Shown here: positions 8,837 to 18,335 of the stretch, piece after piece
Numbering within the stretch: the first letter of the stretch is position 1
Layout: every line of letters begins with the position of its first letter
DNA from: Aromatoleum anaerobium
GTDB taxonomy: Bacteria > Pseudomonadota > Gammaproteobacteria > Burkholderiales > Rhodocyclaceae
Assembly: GCF_012910705.2 (NCBI RefSeq)
Contig: NZ_WTVG02000039.1
Location: 620,001 to 684,000 of the forward strand
Reading direction: 5' to 3'
DNA: 64,000 bases
Program-made: the position numbers and the translations under genes
The notes under the pieces: model-generated
What the model was told of the DNA's origin: nothing
Databases searched by the model: none
Seen by the model: only the letters and a program-made list of their open reading frames with translations

Positions 8837-9391
8837 TCAAAGATGGGGATGGTCGCATTGCGCGCGGAACGCGCACGTAAGGCATGCCTTACGAGATGGG
8901 GACCAGCGCGGCAGAATGCGGCCTGCGAGAATGCCTTCCCGCCGCCCCACCAAGGCGACCACTTGCTCGTCAGTCATCAATTGAACGCGGTGCATGATCG
9001 GTAAGGCTCCCCTGGCAGGCGCCTTCACCATCACATACGCGTAGGAGGCCACTGGCTGCCCTGTTTGTCCCATCACCGCCATCCTCTGCGCCGACAACTG
9101 GATAACATCCGACAGGCACGGCTGGTTGCTCCAGCGAGTCTTGAACTCCACCAACACGAGCAGACCGGAGGGCATCCGATATGCCCGGTCAAGTTTCGCC
9201 ACCAGCCCGACGGGCGTGGAAATCCGGAACAGCCTTTCTATGTAGACCAACTCGGCATCCCGCAGCGCTGCCGGTCGGGAGGCCCGCTCAGCCCGTGCGG
9301 CATGGGTCTCAAGTGATCGCCACCGCGCCATGACCAGCGCGAAGCCTACGACTGCAACGGCGCAAACGACGCCCCACGCTAGCGCCGACAC
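8837..9391 (-). CDS. Membrane-anchored PD-(D/E)XK (Cas4-like) nuclease with C-terminal cysteine cluster
   Basis: From the GTG at 9391 the product has 184 residues: one hydrophobic segment (AVAVVGFALVMA, residues 11-22), then a PD-(D/E)XK core with VAKLDRAYR near 65 and LVEFKTRW near 78. A C-terminal CLTCAFRAQC cluster resembles the last three cysteines of Cas4-type Fe-S nucleases. The start was chosen because it overlaps the stop of the upstream gene by 13 nt and keeps the membrane segment; a later ATG at about 9333 would drop it. Cas4-like enzymes are 5'-to-3' exonucleases. The usual N-terminal Fe-S cysteine is absent from this chain but a matching segment is present in the upstream gene product. 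There is no CRISPR array nearby. Confidence 0.6.
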   Translation of the reverse strand: MSALAWGVVCAVAVVGFALVMARWRSLETHAARAERASRPAALRDAELVYIERLFRISTPVGLVAKLDRAYRMPSGLLVLVEFKTRWSNQPCLSDVIQLSAQRMAVMGQTGQPVASYAYVMVKAPARGALPIMHRVQLMTDEQVVALVGRREGILAGRILPRWSPSRKACLTCAFRAQCDHPHL

Positions 9392-9852
9392 TTGCCGCCC
9401 CCACGCAAGCCTGACCACCACCGAAGCCCCGTCGCTATCGCACCCAAGACCATGCGCACCGGAACTTGCAACGGGGGCCACCGGCGCAGGACGACGCAGA
9501 TGCCGGGTGCCCCCCGATAGTAGAGGCGGATCACCCGGCGTCCCCAAGCGCTGGGTCGCAGTGCATCGTCCCTGAACCGGCGCAGGACCTCCGTCTGCCA
9601 AGCCTCGCCGAACACGCAGGTGGCGATGAAACAGCGCCCCTTCCGGGCGGCCTGCGCGGAAGCCGCCAAACCTTCCCTATAGAAGTGCTCATGCTCGACC
9701 AGCCCGCGTGCCCGGGCTCGCTGCTGCCTGGCCGTACGACGGGTTCCATGGAGATGCTCGAACACCACCAGCCGTTCGCAGCGGCCCATCTGTGCCAGGT
9801 CCGAAGCACTGACCATCCGGCCGCTCACCGGCCGGCGCGATCGCTTGCCCAT
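9379..9852 (-). CDS. CFI-box-containing protein with Cas4-N-terminus-like segment
   Basis: The product has 157 residues from the ATG at 9852. Residues 13-60 (MVSASDLAQMGRCERLVVFE) look like the N-terminal segment of Cas4/RecB-type nucleases, where the Cys-Glu-Arg holds the first Fe-S ligand. Residues 72-95 carry CFIATCVFGE and LRRFRDDAL, which match the CFI-box C-terminal domain found in diverse bacterial proteins. A hydrophobic basic tail follows. The gene starts 7 nt after the upstream small gene and overlaps the nuclease gene. The two products together hold all four expected cysteines, so they may work as one split enzyme (inference). Confidence 0.5.
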   Translation of the reverse strand: MGKRSRRPVSGRMVSASDLAQMGRCERLVVFEHLHGTRRTARQQRARARGLVEHEHFYREGLAASAQAARKGRCFIATCVFGEAWQTEVLRRFRDDALRPSAWGRRVIRLYYRGAPGICVVLRRWPPLQVPVRMVLGAIATGLRWWSGLRGGGKCRR

Positions 9853-9859
9853 GGCCGGC

Positions 9860-10138
9860 TCACGCGTCGATCGCGGGCGCGAAGAGGTCGTTGGTGATGT
9901 CGCCATTGCCCTCCTGCGCGCTACTTGCGGAAGGCAGATGAGGCGAGCCACGTCCCGTCTCGGCGAAGACACCGCTCTGCGCCAGCAATCCATCGTAAGC
10001 CAGCACGCGCAGGCGATTGACCCGCTTGGTACCCTTGTGAAACTGGATCAATTCGTCATACAGACGTGGATGGTCGGCCCGCGCCAGTTCGAAGACGAGA
10101 CGAATGGGCTTGGGATCCTTCACATGATCGGTGCTCAT
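9860..10138 (-). CDS. Small protein downstream of ParM-like gene
   Basis: This 92-residue protein of unknown function begins MSTDHVKDPKPIRLVFELAR and has a conserved-looking core HPRLYDELIQFHKGTKRVNR with basic residues. Its start overlaps the stop of the ParM-like gene by 4 nt. In plasmid stb/par operons the gene after the actin-like ATPase usually encodes a small DNA-binding adaptor; size, basic core and position fit that role, but no ribbon-helix-helix motif is clear. It belongs to the same operon as the two genes that follow. Confidence 0.5.
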   Translation of the reverse strand: MSTDHVKDPKPIRLVFELARADHPRLYDELIQFHKGTKRVNRLRVLAYDGLLAQSGVFAETGRGSPHLPSASSAQEGNGDITNDLFAPAIDA

Positions 10139-11178
10139 TCAATTTCTCCCGACACGCCTTGGGCACGCTCCTTCCCGGTGGCTGCCATTGAACTGCGCGC
10201 GTAGTTCTGCCCGGCCAGCTGAAAACCCCGCACATTGGCGAACATCGGTTCCTTCACCTCGTGGATGCGGTGCTTCGGGAACGCTGCCTTGACCGCCTTG
10301 CGGAACAGGAACGCCCCACCGCCGACCAGGATGATGTTCTGCAGGCTGTGCGGTGCCTCGATCCACTCCTTCATCGTCGACACGGCCTGCTCGGCGACGG
10401 TCTCGGCCAGGGGCAGCAGGCGCTTCATGTCGTACGGTTTCTGGAAGATCATCGGCTGCTTGCCGGTGCGCAGCGCCAGGTCGATGGCGTCGTAGTCCCG
10501 GTACGGCGAGCCGATATCCTTGGTGATCTCGGCCGCCAACAAGCGCAGCACGTCCGACATACCGCGGTTGAATGAGTAACTCTGCTTCTGCACGAGGCGC
10601 ATGCCTCGGGCCACCAGCCAGTCGAAGGTACGCGAACCCGGATCGATGATCAGGCTCTGCTCGTTGCCGATGATCGCCATTTTCTGGTGCTCGGAGGCGA
10701 AGTGCGCCAGCGCCCCTTGCGGCTGAGCGACGGCCATGGCCTTGCCGACCGTCACGACCTTGCCGCCGCCGATGCCGTGCCGGCCGGTCATGGCCTTCTC
10801 CAGCGCCGCTTTCTTGACCGCGAAGAGCGCCACCGGCAGCCCCACCACGAGGAGGTCGATGTGGCTCACCTTCATCATGGAGAGCGCTCCCCTGAGCAAC
10901 GCCATGTACTCGGGCGTCTCGGTGTATTCATCATGCAGTTGTTTGGCGCGGAAGGTATCAGCGGCGAGGCTCACGTCCGGCCCGACCTCATAGAACAGCG
11001 GGCCGATGGGGATGCACACCGTTTTCTTGCGCTCACTCGCCGGCCACGACGGTGAGTCGTCGCTCGACGGATAGGCAACGGACGGAAAGCTGGCGCAGCG
11101 GATGTCGGTACCGGCCGCGGCCGTGACGAATTTGGTGTTGCCGGATCCGACATCCACCGCTCTGACGATCAATTCCAT
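10135..11178 (-). CDS. ParM/StbA-family actin-like ATPase
   Basis: The 347-residue protein shows the actin-fold phosphate motifs: VRAVDVGSGNTKF at residues 5-17, LIIDPGSRTFDWL near 175 and IILVGGGAFLF near 289. StbA/ParM proteins form filaments that segregate low-copy plasmids; ICE and genomic islands carry relatives, including the PRTRC protein D group. Length is typical. It heads a four-gene operon with the small protein, CFI-box protein and Cas4-like nuclease. It marks this part of the window as plasmid- or ICE-derived. Partner sites (centromere) are not identified, but the hairpin cluster about 475 bp upstream is a candidate. Confidence 0.78.
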   Translation of the reverse strand: MELIVRAVDVGSGNTKFVTAAAGTDIRCASFPSVAYPSSDDSPSWPASERKKTVCIPIGPLFYEVGPDVSLAADTFRAKQLHDEYTETPEYMALLRGALSMMKVSHIDLLVVGLPVALFAVKKAALEKAMTGRHGIGGGKVVTVGKAMAVAQPQGALAHFASEHQKMAIIGNEQSLIIDPGSRTFDWLVARGMRLVQKQSYSFNRGMSDVLRLLAAEITKDIGSPYRDYDAIDLALRTGKQPMIFQKPYDMKRLLPLAETVAEQAVSTMKEWIEAPHSLQNIILVGGGAFLFRKAVKAAFPKHRIHEVKEPMFANVRGFQLAGQNYARSSMAATGKERAQGVSGEIE

Positions 11179-12379
11179 AGCAAGACTCCGAGGTTGGTTT
11201 CAGGTCGATCAGCATCGACAGGGCGACCTGATCCCGCCACACGGAATCCCCACTCAAAGAGGCCGATTTCGGCATCGGGCTCGGCCCGCTGTCAGCGAAC
11301 CGGCGATCCACGGACATCTCGCTGACACTTGAAAGCGTCATCCCCCGGCGGGGCGGTGTGTGTGTCACTACGCTCTCATTCAAATGGCGGGCATCAACCC
11401 CATGCGCGGCGGTTGCCGTCGGAGCGGTTCGCGCGCGAGCACCTCCCTGAACTGTCCCGCTCAGGACCAGAGGCAGAGATTTCCCCCGTCAAGCCCGCCC
11501 GCCGCATCGTTGCCCGCAACTTTGCGACAATAAATGCGCCTTACCGCAATCTCCCGGGCGCGCAAGTACCACCCGCAATCCTCCGCAAATCGCCGCGCTT
11601 TCGAGCCGCCCCCTTGACCGCCCTACCCGCTTGGCGTCAACTATGGTTTCCCGAGGGCCATCCTGGCCCCGCTCCATCGCGGAGCAAAAGGCGTCGCAGT
11701 CGTTACCTGCCCTTGAAGCGCCGGTCTCGAACCGGCAATGCGGTCGCCCTTGAGGCGACCGTCCCGAGGTCTTTCTCGTAGTGCAAGTCGCCGTGGCTTG
11801 GCCAGCGTTCATCGCTGGGCGCTCCCTGAAGCGCACCACGGCCAACAGAGCACCCGCCCGGCACCCGATGCCGCGCCCTGTTCCCGCCATCCTTTGAGCA
11901 CGCGTTTCACGCAGCGCGCGGTCGTGTTTGCCCTCTTGGGCTCCCCGCGCGCCTTCGCTCACATACTCGACACTGCCCTGGACTTTCGGTCAGGGGCGGA
12001 CCCATGCGGGTGGATGGCGCTACGACTCCAGAACCGATCCACCAGATGGCGCGAGGCCCGACCTCGCCGCCGATGCCCAAGCCACGCCCCAGAGGCCGGC
12101 CGGCATCACCACCCCCATGGCTGCAGAAATGCACGGATGGGCCGGATCAACCCGTTTCGTTTTTAAGACCGACCGAGTTGGCGAGCGCAGACGCGCTGGC
12201 CGACGAACCCACTGGGTAGGTGCCGCGACGCCGTGGTCGCGCGCGGTACCGAAGTCTTTGACCACTGACCGGCGCGGGCAACGGAATCCGTCCTGCCGGG
12301 AGTTGCCCTGGATTCCACTTTCATCGCCAACATCGGCTTGCCGTTCGGGCGGAGGGCCTTCGATCCGGGAGTCATCACC
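11179..12379. other. 1.2-kb stretch without a recognisable gene, between ParM operon and integrase
   Basis: No frame on either strand gives a protein with recognisable motifs; the open frames are of the random kind common at high GC. The stretch must contain the promoter for the leftward ParM operon and for the rightward integrase gene. Its one clear structure is the hairpin cluster at 11,653-11,761. In integrative elements such regions often hold replication, transfer or attachment functions, but none is shown here. Confidence 0.5.
11653..11761. repeat. Cluster of four perfect hairpins
   Basis: Four perfect stem-loops lie within 109 bp: GGGCCA-TCC-TGGCCC (11653-11667), GCTCC-ATCGC-GGAGC (11669-11683), GCCGGT-CTCGA-ACCGGC (11720-11736) and CGGTCGCC-CTTGA-GGCGACCG (11741-11761). 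The last two have related 5-nt loops. On the minus strand the third reads as a 5-bp stem with a TTCGAGA loop, like a tRNA T-arm, but no complete tRNA cloverleaf fits. Function unknown; a structured RNA, centromere or transfer origin are possible. Confidence 0.55.
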
Positions 12380-13582
12380 ATGTCGGACGCAATCCCCAGC
12401 AACACCGTTCGCCGTAGCTCTTGCCGCCGGCTGCAGGACCCTGCCAGCCCGGGGCGTTCGAGCCAGCAGCAACCCGTTCGCCCGCAGGGTTGGTCGGGCA
12501 AGACGCCCCAGGAAATCCTCGCCCGCTACCAGCCAGGCAAGGCGCCGCCACTCAAGGTGCTGGAGGTCCTGATCAAACTCTTCAACACCCAGCACACGGC
12601 GCTGGAGAAGACCGTCTCACACAAGACGCGGCAGGAGCGTGCGCAATTCCTGCGCCGCTTCTTCCGCGACCTGAAGCAGAAGGCGGGCTTCAAGACGGTG
12701 CCGGACCCCCGCAACCTCGGGCAGAAGCACATCCACGCCATGGTGCAGGTCTGGCAGCAGGAGCATCTGGCGCCGGCGACGATCCAGACCTACCTGAGCT
12801 TCCTGCGGGGGCTGGCGATGTGGATGGGCAAGCACGGCTTCGTGCGCAAGCCGGGCCACTACGGCTTGAGCCTGGAGGAGTACCAGCGCCACGAGTCCGC
12901 CCAGCGCGACAAGAGCTGGACGGCCCAAGGGATCGGTGTGGAGGCGGTGATCGCCGAAGTGTGCAGGTTCGACCGCCGTGTCGGCGCGTCGCTGCAGCTG
13001 ATGTCGACCATGGGGCTGCGGCGCAAGGAGTCGGTGCAGTTCCGACCGTTCCTGCACGTCATGCCGTTCAGCGAGACCGGCCTACCGGCGCACCAGCAGC
13101 AGGCGGATCGGTATGCATAGGTCAAGGGCAAGGGCGGCCGTGTGCGCTGGATTCCCCTGGACAACCCGGCCCAGTTGGCGGCGCTGGAGTTTGCCCAAGG
13201 CGTGGTCGACAGTCGCGACGCCCACATGGGGTATCCGCATCGGGACCTGAAGCGCAACCTGCGGCGGCTGGATTACGTCCTAGAGAAATTCGGCATCACC
13301 CTGCGCCAGCGGGGTGCGACCAGTCACGGTTTGCGCCACGGGGTTCTGAACGATGCCTATGAGGACGTCGCCGGTGTGCCGTCACCGGTCCGGGGTGGTG
13401 GGCCGGTATCCCTGGAACTGGATCGGGCGGCGCGGCTGGCGGTGTCGCAGTTGGCGGGGCATGCACGCGCAAGAGCCGCAAGTGCCTATTGTGGAAAGTC
13501 GGTTGTCATGCGCAGTGAAGCACCCGGCAATCCACCACCGCGCGCGCACGGCCCCGGCATCGACGATTCGCCCACGACCTGA
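12380..13582 (+). pseudogene. ICE-type tyrosine integrase with one in-frame amber codon
   Basis: The reading frame encodes a tyrosine recombinase of the integrase-domain family seen in integrative elements. The N-terminal part holds a SAM-like core-binding region; the C-terminal part has HGLRHGVLNDAYED, then VSQLAGHARARAASAYCGK, where the Arg-His-x-x-Arg and the nucleophile Tyr appear. A TAG at 13118-13120 interrupts the frame just before VKGKGGRVRWIPLD; everything on both sides is in the same frame, so a single C-to-T change of CAG would explain it. The ATG at 12380 has GGGAG upstream. Translation would give 246 residues without the catalytic part, unless the amber is suppressed. Confidence 0.75.
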
Positions 13583-13632
13583 CTGCAACCCGGTCAACGC
13601 CTGGCCCCATGGCATCATTTGAAGGAGCCAAC

Positions 13633-13750
13633 ATGAACGAAATCGATAGACGTAGTCCTTACTGTCTGAGCCCCGGCATCGATGTGCCGACACGCGACGA
13701 ATTGCTGTCGTTGTTATCGCGCAGCACGCTGCGCGGCTTCTATGTGGACC
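13633..13750 (+). pseudogene. 5' stub of an unknown gene, cut at a junction
   Basis: An ATG at 13633 preceded by GGAG (AAGGAGCCAAC) begins a plausible protein start (MNEIDRRSPYCLSPGIDVPT) that stays protein-like for about 39 residues to RGFYVD. It then changes at about 13,750 into sequence antisense to another gene. The frame stays open by chance to about 14,010. I do not recognise the family. It appears truncated by a deletion or recombination. Confidence 0.4.
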
Positions 13751-13935
13751 GAGCTGGGGATCGAGCGCCAGCTCGGCGCGGCGAAGCACAGCAGAACGAG
13801 GCAGCCGTCGACGGCACAGGCTGGCACCGTGTATCCGGCGAGGCCGACGAGCAGGGTGCACAGGGCTGCCACGCGGATCGCGATGCGTGGCCTGGCAGCC
13901 CTGGCTGTCGCGTGTTGAGTGGTGAAGCTGTTCAT
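13745..13935 (-). pseudogene. 5' stub of a secreted conjugation-type protein, cut at the same junction
   Basis: From the ATG at 13935 the translation has a signal peptide (basic start, then VAALCTLLVGLAGYTVPACA) followed by VDGCLVLLCFAAPSWRSIPS. From memory this resembles the start of small secreted proteins in ICE conjugation modules. The similarity ends at about 13,745, where the frame enters the complement of the opposing stub. Only about 60 residues remain. The family link is a recollection, not a verified match. Confidence 0.4.
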
Positions 13936-13950
13936 GAGAGTCCTGACCTG

Positions 13951-14690
13951 GACGAAGCGGGATGGGCTTCATGCCAAGGCGCTTCACAACGCGCCGTGTC
14001 AAAACTCTAGGTTCCCGATGCCTTGCTTCACGCGATGACTTCGGACGAAGAATCATCGGAGTGCGTGAGGGTGCGGTGCAGATCCACGCGAGGCGATCAC
14101 CACGGAAGGGCTGGGAGCACGGACTGGCGGCGCGGGGATCCCCACCTCTTGCGGGCGGCGAAAGTGGCTTGTGATCATCCAGTCCGAATCGCGCTGGTTG
14201 GCCTCGCGGCCGGCTCGTCCCCGAACGTCGAATGGGGTCACTGTGACCGATAGTCGTTCGGTTCTGGCTGGGCTTCACCCGACCGGCCAGGAAGGAACTC
14301 ACGGCTCAACGAGGTCGGGCGTCTGTTGGTCGATCTGACACCGGTCATGCGTCCGATGAAGCTGTCGGGCAGAGCGCGACCCCCCCGAGGCGGTAGTCCA
14401 ACAGCTTTGATTGATCGCCGCAGAGCGGACATTCGACCGCCGGCATCGGCAGTTGGGTGTCTCGGCGGAAGGTCCCGTTTCGCGAGCTTCAATCTCAACT
14501 CGATGATGAGAGCCCGCGGCGTGTTCGGAACGTACTAGATTCACAATACACTCGGCAAGATCGTCAGCTATGTCGGCCTCGCGCCGGTGTTGACTCGATC
14601 GAGGGGCTGCATATTGCTCCCAACTCATTGCGGCGATCTACATACAGTCGGTTGGGAGCGCGTGCGCCCGGGCCGTCCCGCACCGGCGGC
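13951..14690. other. About 740 bp without a recognisable gene
   Basis: Both strands give only short, low-quality frames. No promoter, hairpin array or RNA gene stands out. It separates the integrase remnant from the LodB-like gene and may contain decayed sequence. Confidence 0.5.
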
Positions 14691-15722
14691 TCAGCTATGC
14701 CCGGACCCGTAGTACGCGTTGCGCTCGGCGACGTAACGTCTGAAGGAACTCTGGGCCTGCTCCCTGTAGCTGGCGAGCACCGAACGGTCGCCGCCGACCG
14801 CCGCAGCGATTGCCTGCGCGGCAGCATCTCCCTGCTGCAAGGCTGTTGCGACGCCCCGCGAGGCCAGTGGGTCGAATGTCTGCAGCGCATCACCGCAAGC
14901 CAGCCAGCGATCGGCGCAGGACTGATCCAGCGCAGAGGTCGAGCAATTGAAGGGCTCAACCTCGGACGCCGCCCACGCCTGCGTGTCGGTCATCATCCCC
15001 TGTATCTCCGCCGGTACGCGCGACATCACACTCGCCGCAGTCACATGCTCGCCAAGCTTGCGCCCGGCAGTGAAGAACGCGCAGGTACCCTGCCCCGCTT
15101 CATCGCATGCCCAGAACACCCAGCCGTCGGCGATGCTCATGGTGGCAACGAAGCAAGCGAATTCTGGCAGAGCCGGCCCGCGGATAAAGAATGCGACGAG
15201 GTGATCCAGAGTTGAGCGCCTGGCGCCGACCTGGCGGGCCAGAAGCGCAGGCCGACCGCTAGCGTCGATGGCGTAGCTGCATGCCATCTCGTGAACATGG
15301 TTGTCATGGACGAACGTCACCTGCAAACCAGATCCGTTCTGCATTGCCGCTGTGAGCCGGTCGATTTCGACAACGTCAGCACCGCTGTCCACCGCGGCCT
15401 CCCGCAGCACGCCCACCAGAGATGTTTTGCCAAGCATCACCGGGTTCGGCACGCCTGGAATGCGGGCCCGAATCTCCATCCTCGAATCGCCCCAGCGCGA
15501 CTGACGTTCGCGCACCTCGGGAAAGCGCCGAGCCAGATCGCTTCGCTGAAGCCCCAGCCCCAGCAGAGCCCCGACCCCGCCCACGCTCAGCATCTCGGGA
15601 AATTCAGGTCTGGCCTTTCGGGCTGGCGCAAGCACGGTGACAGCCATACCTTGACGGGCACATCGCAGGGCTGCAGCGAATGCCGCGATCCCTGCGCCGA
15701 CAATAGCGACACGATGCTTCAA
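14691..15722 (-). CDS. LodB-like FAD-dependent oxidoreductase
   Basis: This 343-residue flavoprotein has the dinucleotide-binding start VAIVGAGIAAFAAALR (residues 5-20) and the second FAD motif CGDALQTFDPLASRG near residue 282, as in tryptophan-halogenase/geranylgeranyl-reductase-type enzymes. Its ATG overlaps the stop of the large LodA/GoxA-type gene by 4 nt. In known lod and gox operons the following flavoprotein (LodB/GoxB) helps build the cysteine tryptophylquinone cofactor of the oxidase; the same role is inferred here. The gene looks intact, but its partner is broken three ways, so it is probably an orphan. Its expression may be uncoupled by the upstream insertions. Confidence 0.7.
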   Translation of the reverse strand: MKHRVAIVGAGIAAFAAALRCARQGMAVTVLAPARKARPEFPEMLSVGGVGALLGLGLQRSDLARRFPEVRERQSRWGDSRMEIRARIPGVPNPVMLGKTSLVGVLREAAVDSGADVVEIDRLTAAMQNGSGLQVTFVHDNHVHEMACSYAIDASGRPALLARQVGARRSTLDHLVAFFIRGPALPEFACFVATMSIADGWVFWACDEAGQGTCAFFTAGRKLGEHVTAASVMSRVPAEIQGMMTDTQAWAASEVEPFNCSTSALDQSCADRWLACGDALQTFDPLASRGVATALQQGDAAAQAIAAAVGGDRSVLASYREQAQSSFRRYVAERNAYYGSGHS

Positions 15723-18020
15723 TGCACCGCGCCCAGTCCGTGGGTATGCATGAACAGATCGGGCCCGAGGGGTTTCAGGGGCGGCGCCATCTGTTCTTTA
15801 GGCACCTGCTGAACTTCGCCGGGGATGGGACATCCTGCACGAACCCATTCGATGATGATCTGCCTGCCGATTCGATTGTTGATCGTCGGGAAGCGGCGAT
15901 CCAGTGCCTTGCCCATCCCATTCGTCCCGCGCAGCATGTCGGCGACCAGCGGGCTCGCTTCGGCGTTGCCGGGAACGACCCATCCAGAGTCCGGCGCTCT
16001 GAGCGCCTTCATAAGGCACTTGATGTCGTCGGCTGCGAACAGTTCGGCGATAGTGTTGCGCTTGCCCCCAGGGGCTTGGGCCTTGAACCGCGAGTGCGCC
16101 CCCACGCCTTCAGCAACGGACTTCATTTCGATGAGCAACGCCTCCATCGCCTGTGCCTTGTCGAAGTACCGCTTCACACGAGGCGTATCGCCGTCCCTGC
16201 CGAGCCATTCAATCCAGGAACGCCACACAGCCAGGTCTGCCGCGTCGAAGATCTGATACATCGGACCCTCAAATGTGGTCAGGTGCTTGAGGAACATGCT
16301 TTGCTCCGGATCGCCGGGAACGATCCACTTGGAGCTGGCGAGCATTCGCTGAAAGAGGCCGGGCTCGTCAAAGAGATCGTTGATCCTGTGTTGGCCCAGC
16401 CGATGCTGGAAGTGGTTCAGCGCGCCGTAGTTGGCTTTTCGGGTCATGACTTCAGCCAACCGCTCGTCCGGATTGGCGGGCCTGCGCCGAGAGACGGCAA
16501 CGTCGTCGCCAAAGCCCATACTATCCACCGACTCAAACGCGACGAAGCCTCGCCATATCCGGGCCCAGTGCTCATCCACCGCTGCATTGCCACCTTCGTT
16601 GCGAATTCGGTCCAGATAGGTGATGACGGCATCCCTTGCCTTCGCGCCGTGCCCATTTGTGGCGTTGTCGATGCCGACATGCATCTGCCAGAAGTGCGTG
16701 TCGAGGCCAAGGTAGTCGTTGAGCTTGATCCCCCGCGCCAGACTCAGTACCTCCCATTCCAGATACAGCGTCATGCCCAGCAGTTCGGGAAAGAACTGGT
16801 TGGTGTGCTGGGATATTGCGAGCTGAAACACCGGACTGATGTACGACGATTCGTGAATCTTCGGATCGTCCGCGTAGGCCCGCGTGTTGAGCGCGTGCAT
16901 ATGCACGCCATGGCTGGCCAGTAGGCTGGTATAGAGGTTGCCGTGATGCAGCAGCGGGTTGCCGTTGCCGATCTCATCGCTCCAAATCTCGAACAGCAGC
17001 GCCCGTACGTCATCGCCTGGCCCTGCCGCCGAGATGTTTCTCAGCCAGGCCCCGTCGCATTGATTGAAAGGAGCATTGTCCATCATCCCTCTGACAAGAT
17101 CGGCCAGGTTCCTGTTGCGCGCCGCGTAGTAGATGTCGTAGTTCTGCGCGCGGGAGCGATGAATCTCGTAGATCTCTTCGAGCTTGGCCCTGAAGGTCGC
17201 CTGGTTGTATGGAACGAATGACTCAGGATGCAATGGGTTCTCGACCGCCGTCGTATCAATGACCGACTTGGCATAGGCCAGGACTTCATCGGCGATACGA
17301 ATCGCTTGCGGCATGAAGTCCTGGTGCTCCTGGATGTTCAGGAGGTAGTAGAAGCTGTCTCGGTAGCTGCGGCCATCGAATTTGTCGCGTTCGGTCTCGA
17401 CGTGTACCGCCACCGAGCGTCCGTTCGCAAGCGGCAACTCGCGCTTGACTACGAAGCCCAGGTGCTTCCACTGCTGCACCATGCCATTGTCTCCATTCGT
17501 GGAGGCATGTTGCAGATAGGCCCCGTCCATCATCGACTCGCGCAGTTCGACCATCCTGTACTCGCCGTACACAGCGCTGCCCAGCGGGACATCTTCGACG
17601 TGCTCCGTGTCAAGCTTGCTGACGGTATAGCGGTCATCGCTTAGCAGTTCACGGAAGGCGAGCGCAGTGCGCTTGTCGTTCTTGGGGCCGCCGTCAAACG
17701 GATGGTCGACGACGCACTCTCGGAGGTAGTCGAGCAGGTCCTTGACCATGGCGTCCCTGTACATCTTGCCAATGGCGGCCAAGCTTGCAGCGATAGCGTC
17801 GTCGTCCAGGCGCGACGCGTCGCGCCAGCATTGCCGCAGGTCAAGCAGGCAGCAGATATTGAAGCGTTTGACCAACGCTGCGTGCTCGCTCTTGATGTTC
17901 TCGATATCCAGCACTGTGTCCGGGTCTAGCAACCGCGGCTGAAAGTACCGTCCTGCATAGCGGTCGCAGCCCTCCTGAAGCAGGTAACGCTGTCTCCAAG
18001 GACTGGCGCCGGCCTGCCGA

Positions 18021-18335
18021 CTAGTACCTCTGCACACAGAATTTGACAGGTTGATGGTCGGGCGAGCGCAGGAGGGGCAGGGCTTCGGGCGGGGCGAGGA
18101 GTCGGATGCTGCGTGCGACTCCAGGCTGTCGGCTGAGGAGTCCCAGGCGCTCGAGCGTGAGCACCATCTGATGCACCGAGGGTGGCGTGATGTGGAAGTA
18201 GCGTTGCAAGTCGGCTTCGGCCGGCGGCCGGCCGAGCACCTGAGTGTACGCATAGATGAAGGCGAGGTACTGCCCTTGCACCGGTGTGAAGCGCGGTGAC
18301 GAAGGGGTGAGTTCCGCGTCGGAGTTCTGGCTCAT
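18021..18335 (-). CDS. Winged-helix protein encoded by IS-A (copy 1)
   Basis: The 104-residue product, MSQNSDAELTPSSPRFTP onward, contains a winged-helix pattern: QYLAFIYAYTQVLGRPP, then ADLQRYFHITPPSVHQMV and a wing, similar to the LexA/MarR-type HTH. It is transcribed divergently from the transposase. GGAGAG precedes the ATG. The stop codon TAG lies outside the element: the last codon inside is AGG, and TAC-TAG comes from the duplicated TA plus target. Such accessory genes are unusual for IS630; it may control transposase expression (inference). Confidence 0.75.
   Translation of the reverse strand: MSQNSDAELTPSSPRFTPVQGQYLAFIYAYTQVLGRPPAEADLQRYFHITPPSVHQMVLTLERLGLLSRQPGVARSIRLLAPPEALPLLRSPDHQPVKFCVQRY

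Noticed and set aside
11700-11765. Possible tRNA gene on the minus strand (T-arm-like stem with TTCGAGA loop)
   Set aside because: No acceptor, D- or anticodon arm of proper size can be drawn around it.
11329-11781. 150-residue plus-strand frame in the gene-free region
   Set aside because: Composition is random-like and it runs through the hairpin cluster; no motif or good start.
18027-18253. N-terminal 70 residues of the apparent 844-residue LodA-type downstream protein
   Set aside because: These residues are encoded by IS-A in the frame next to its winged-helix gene and are not part of the host protein.
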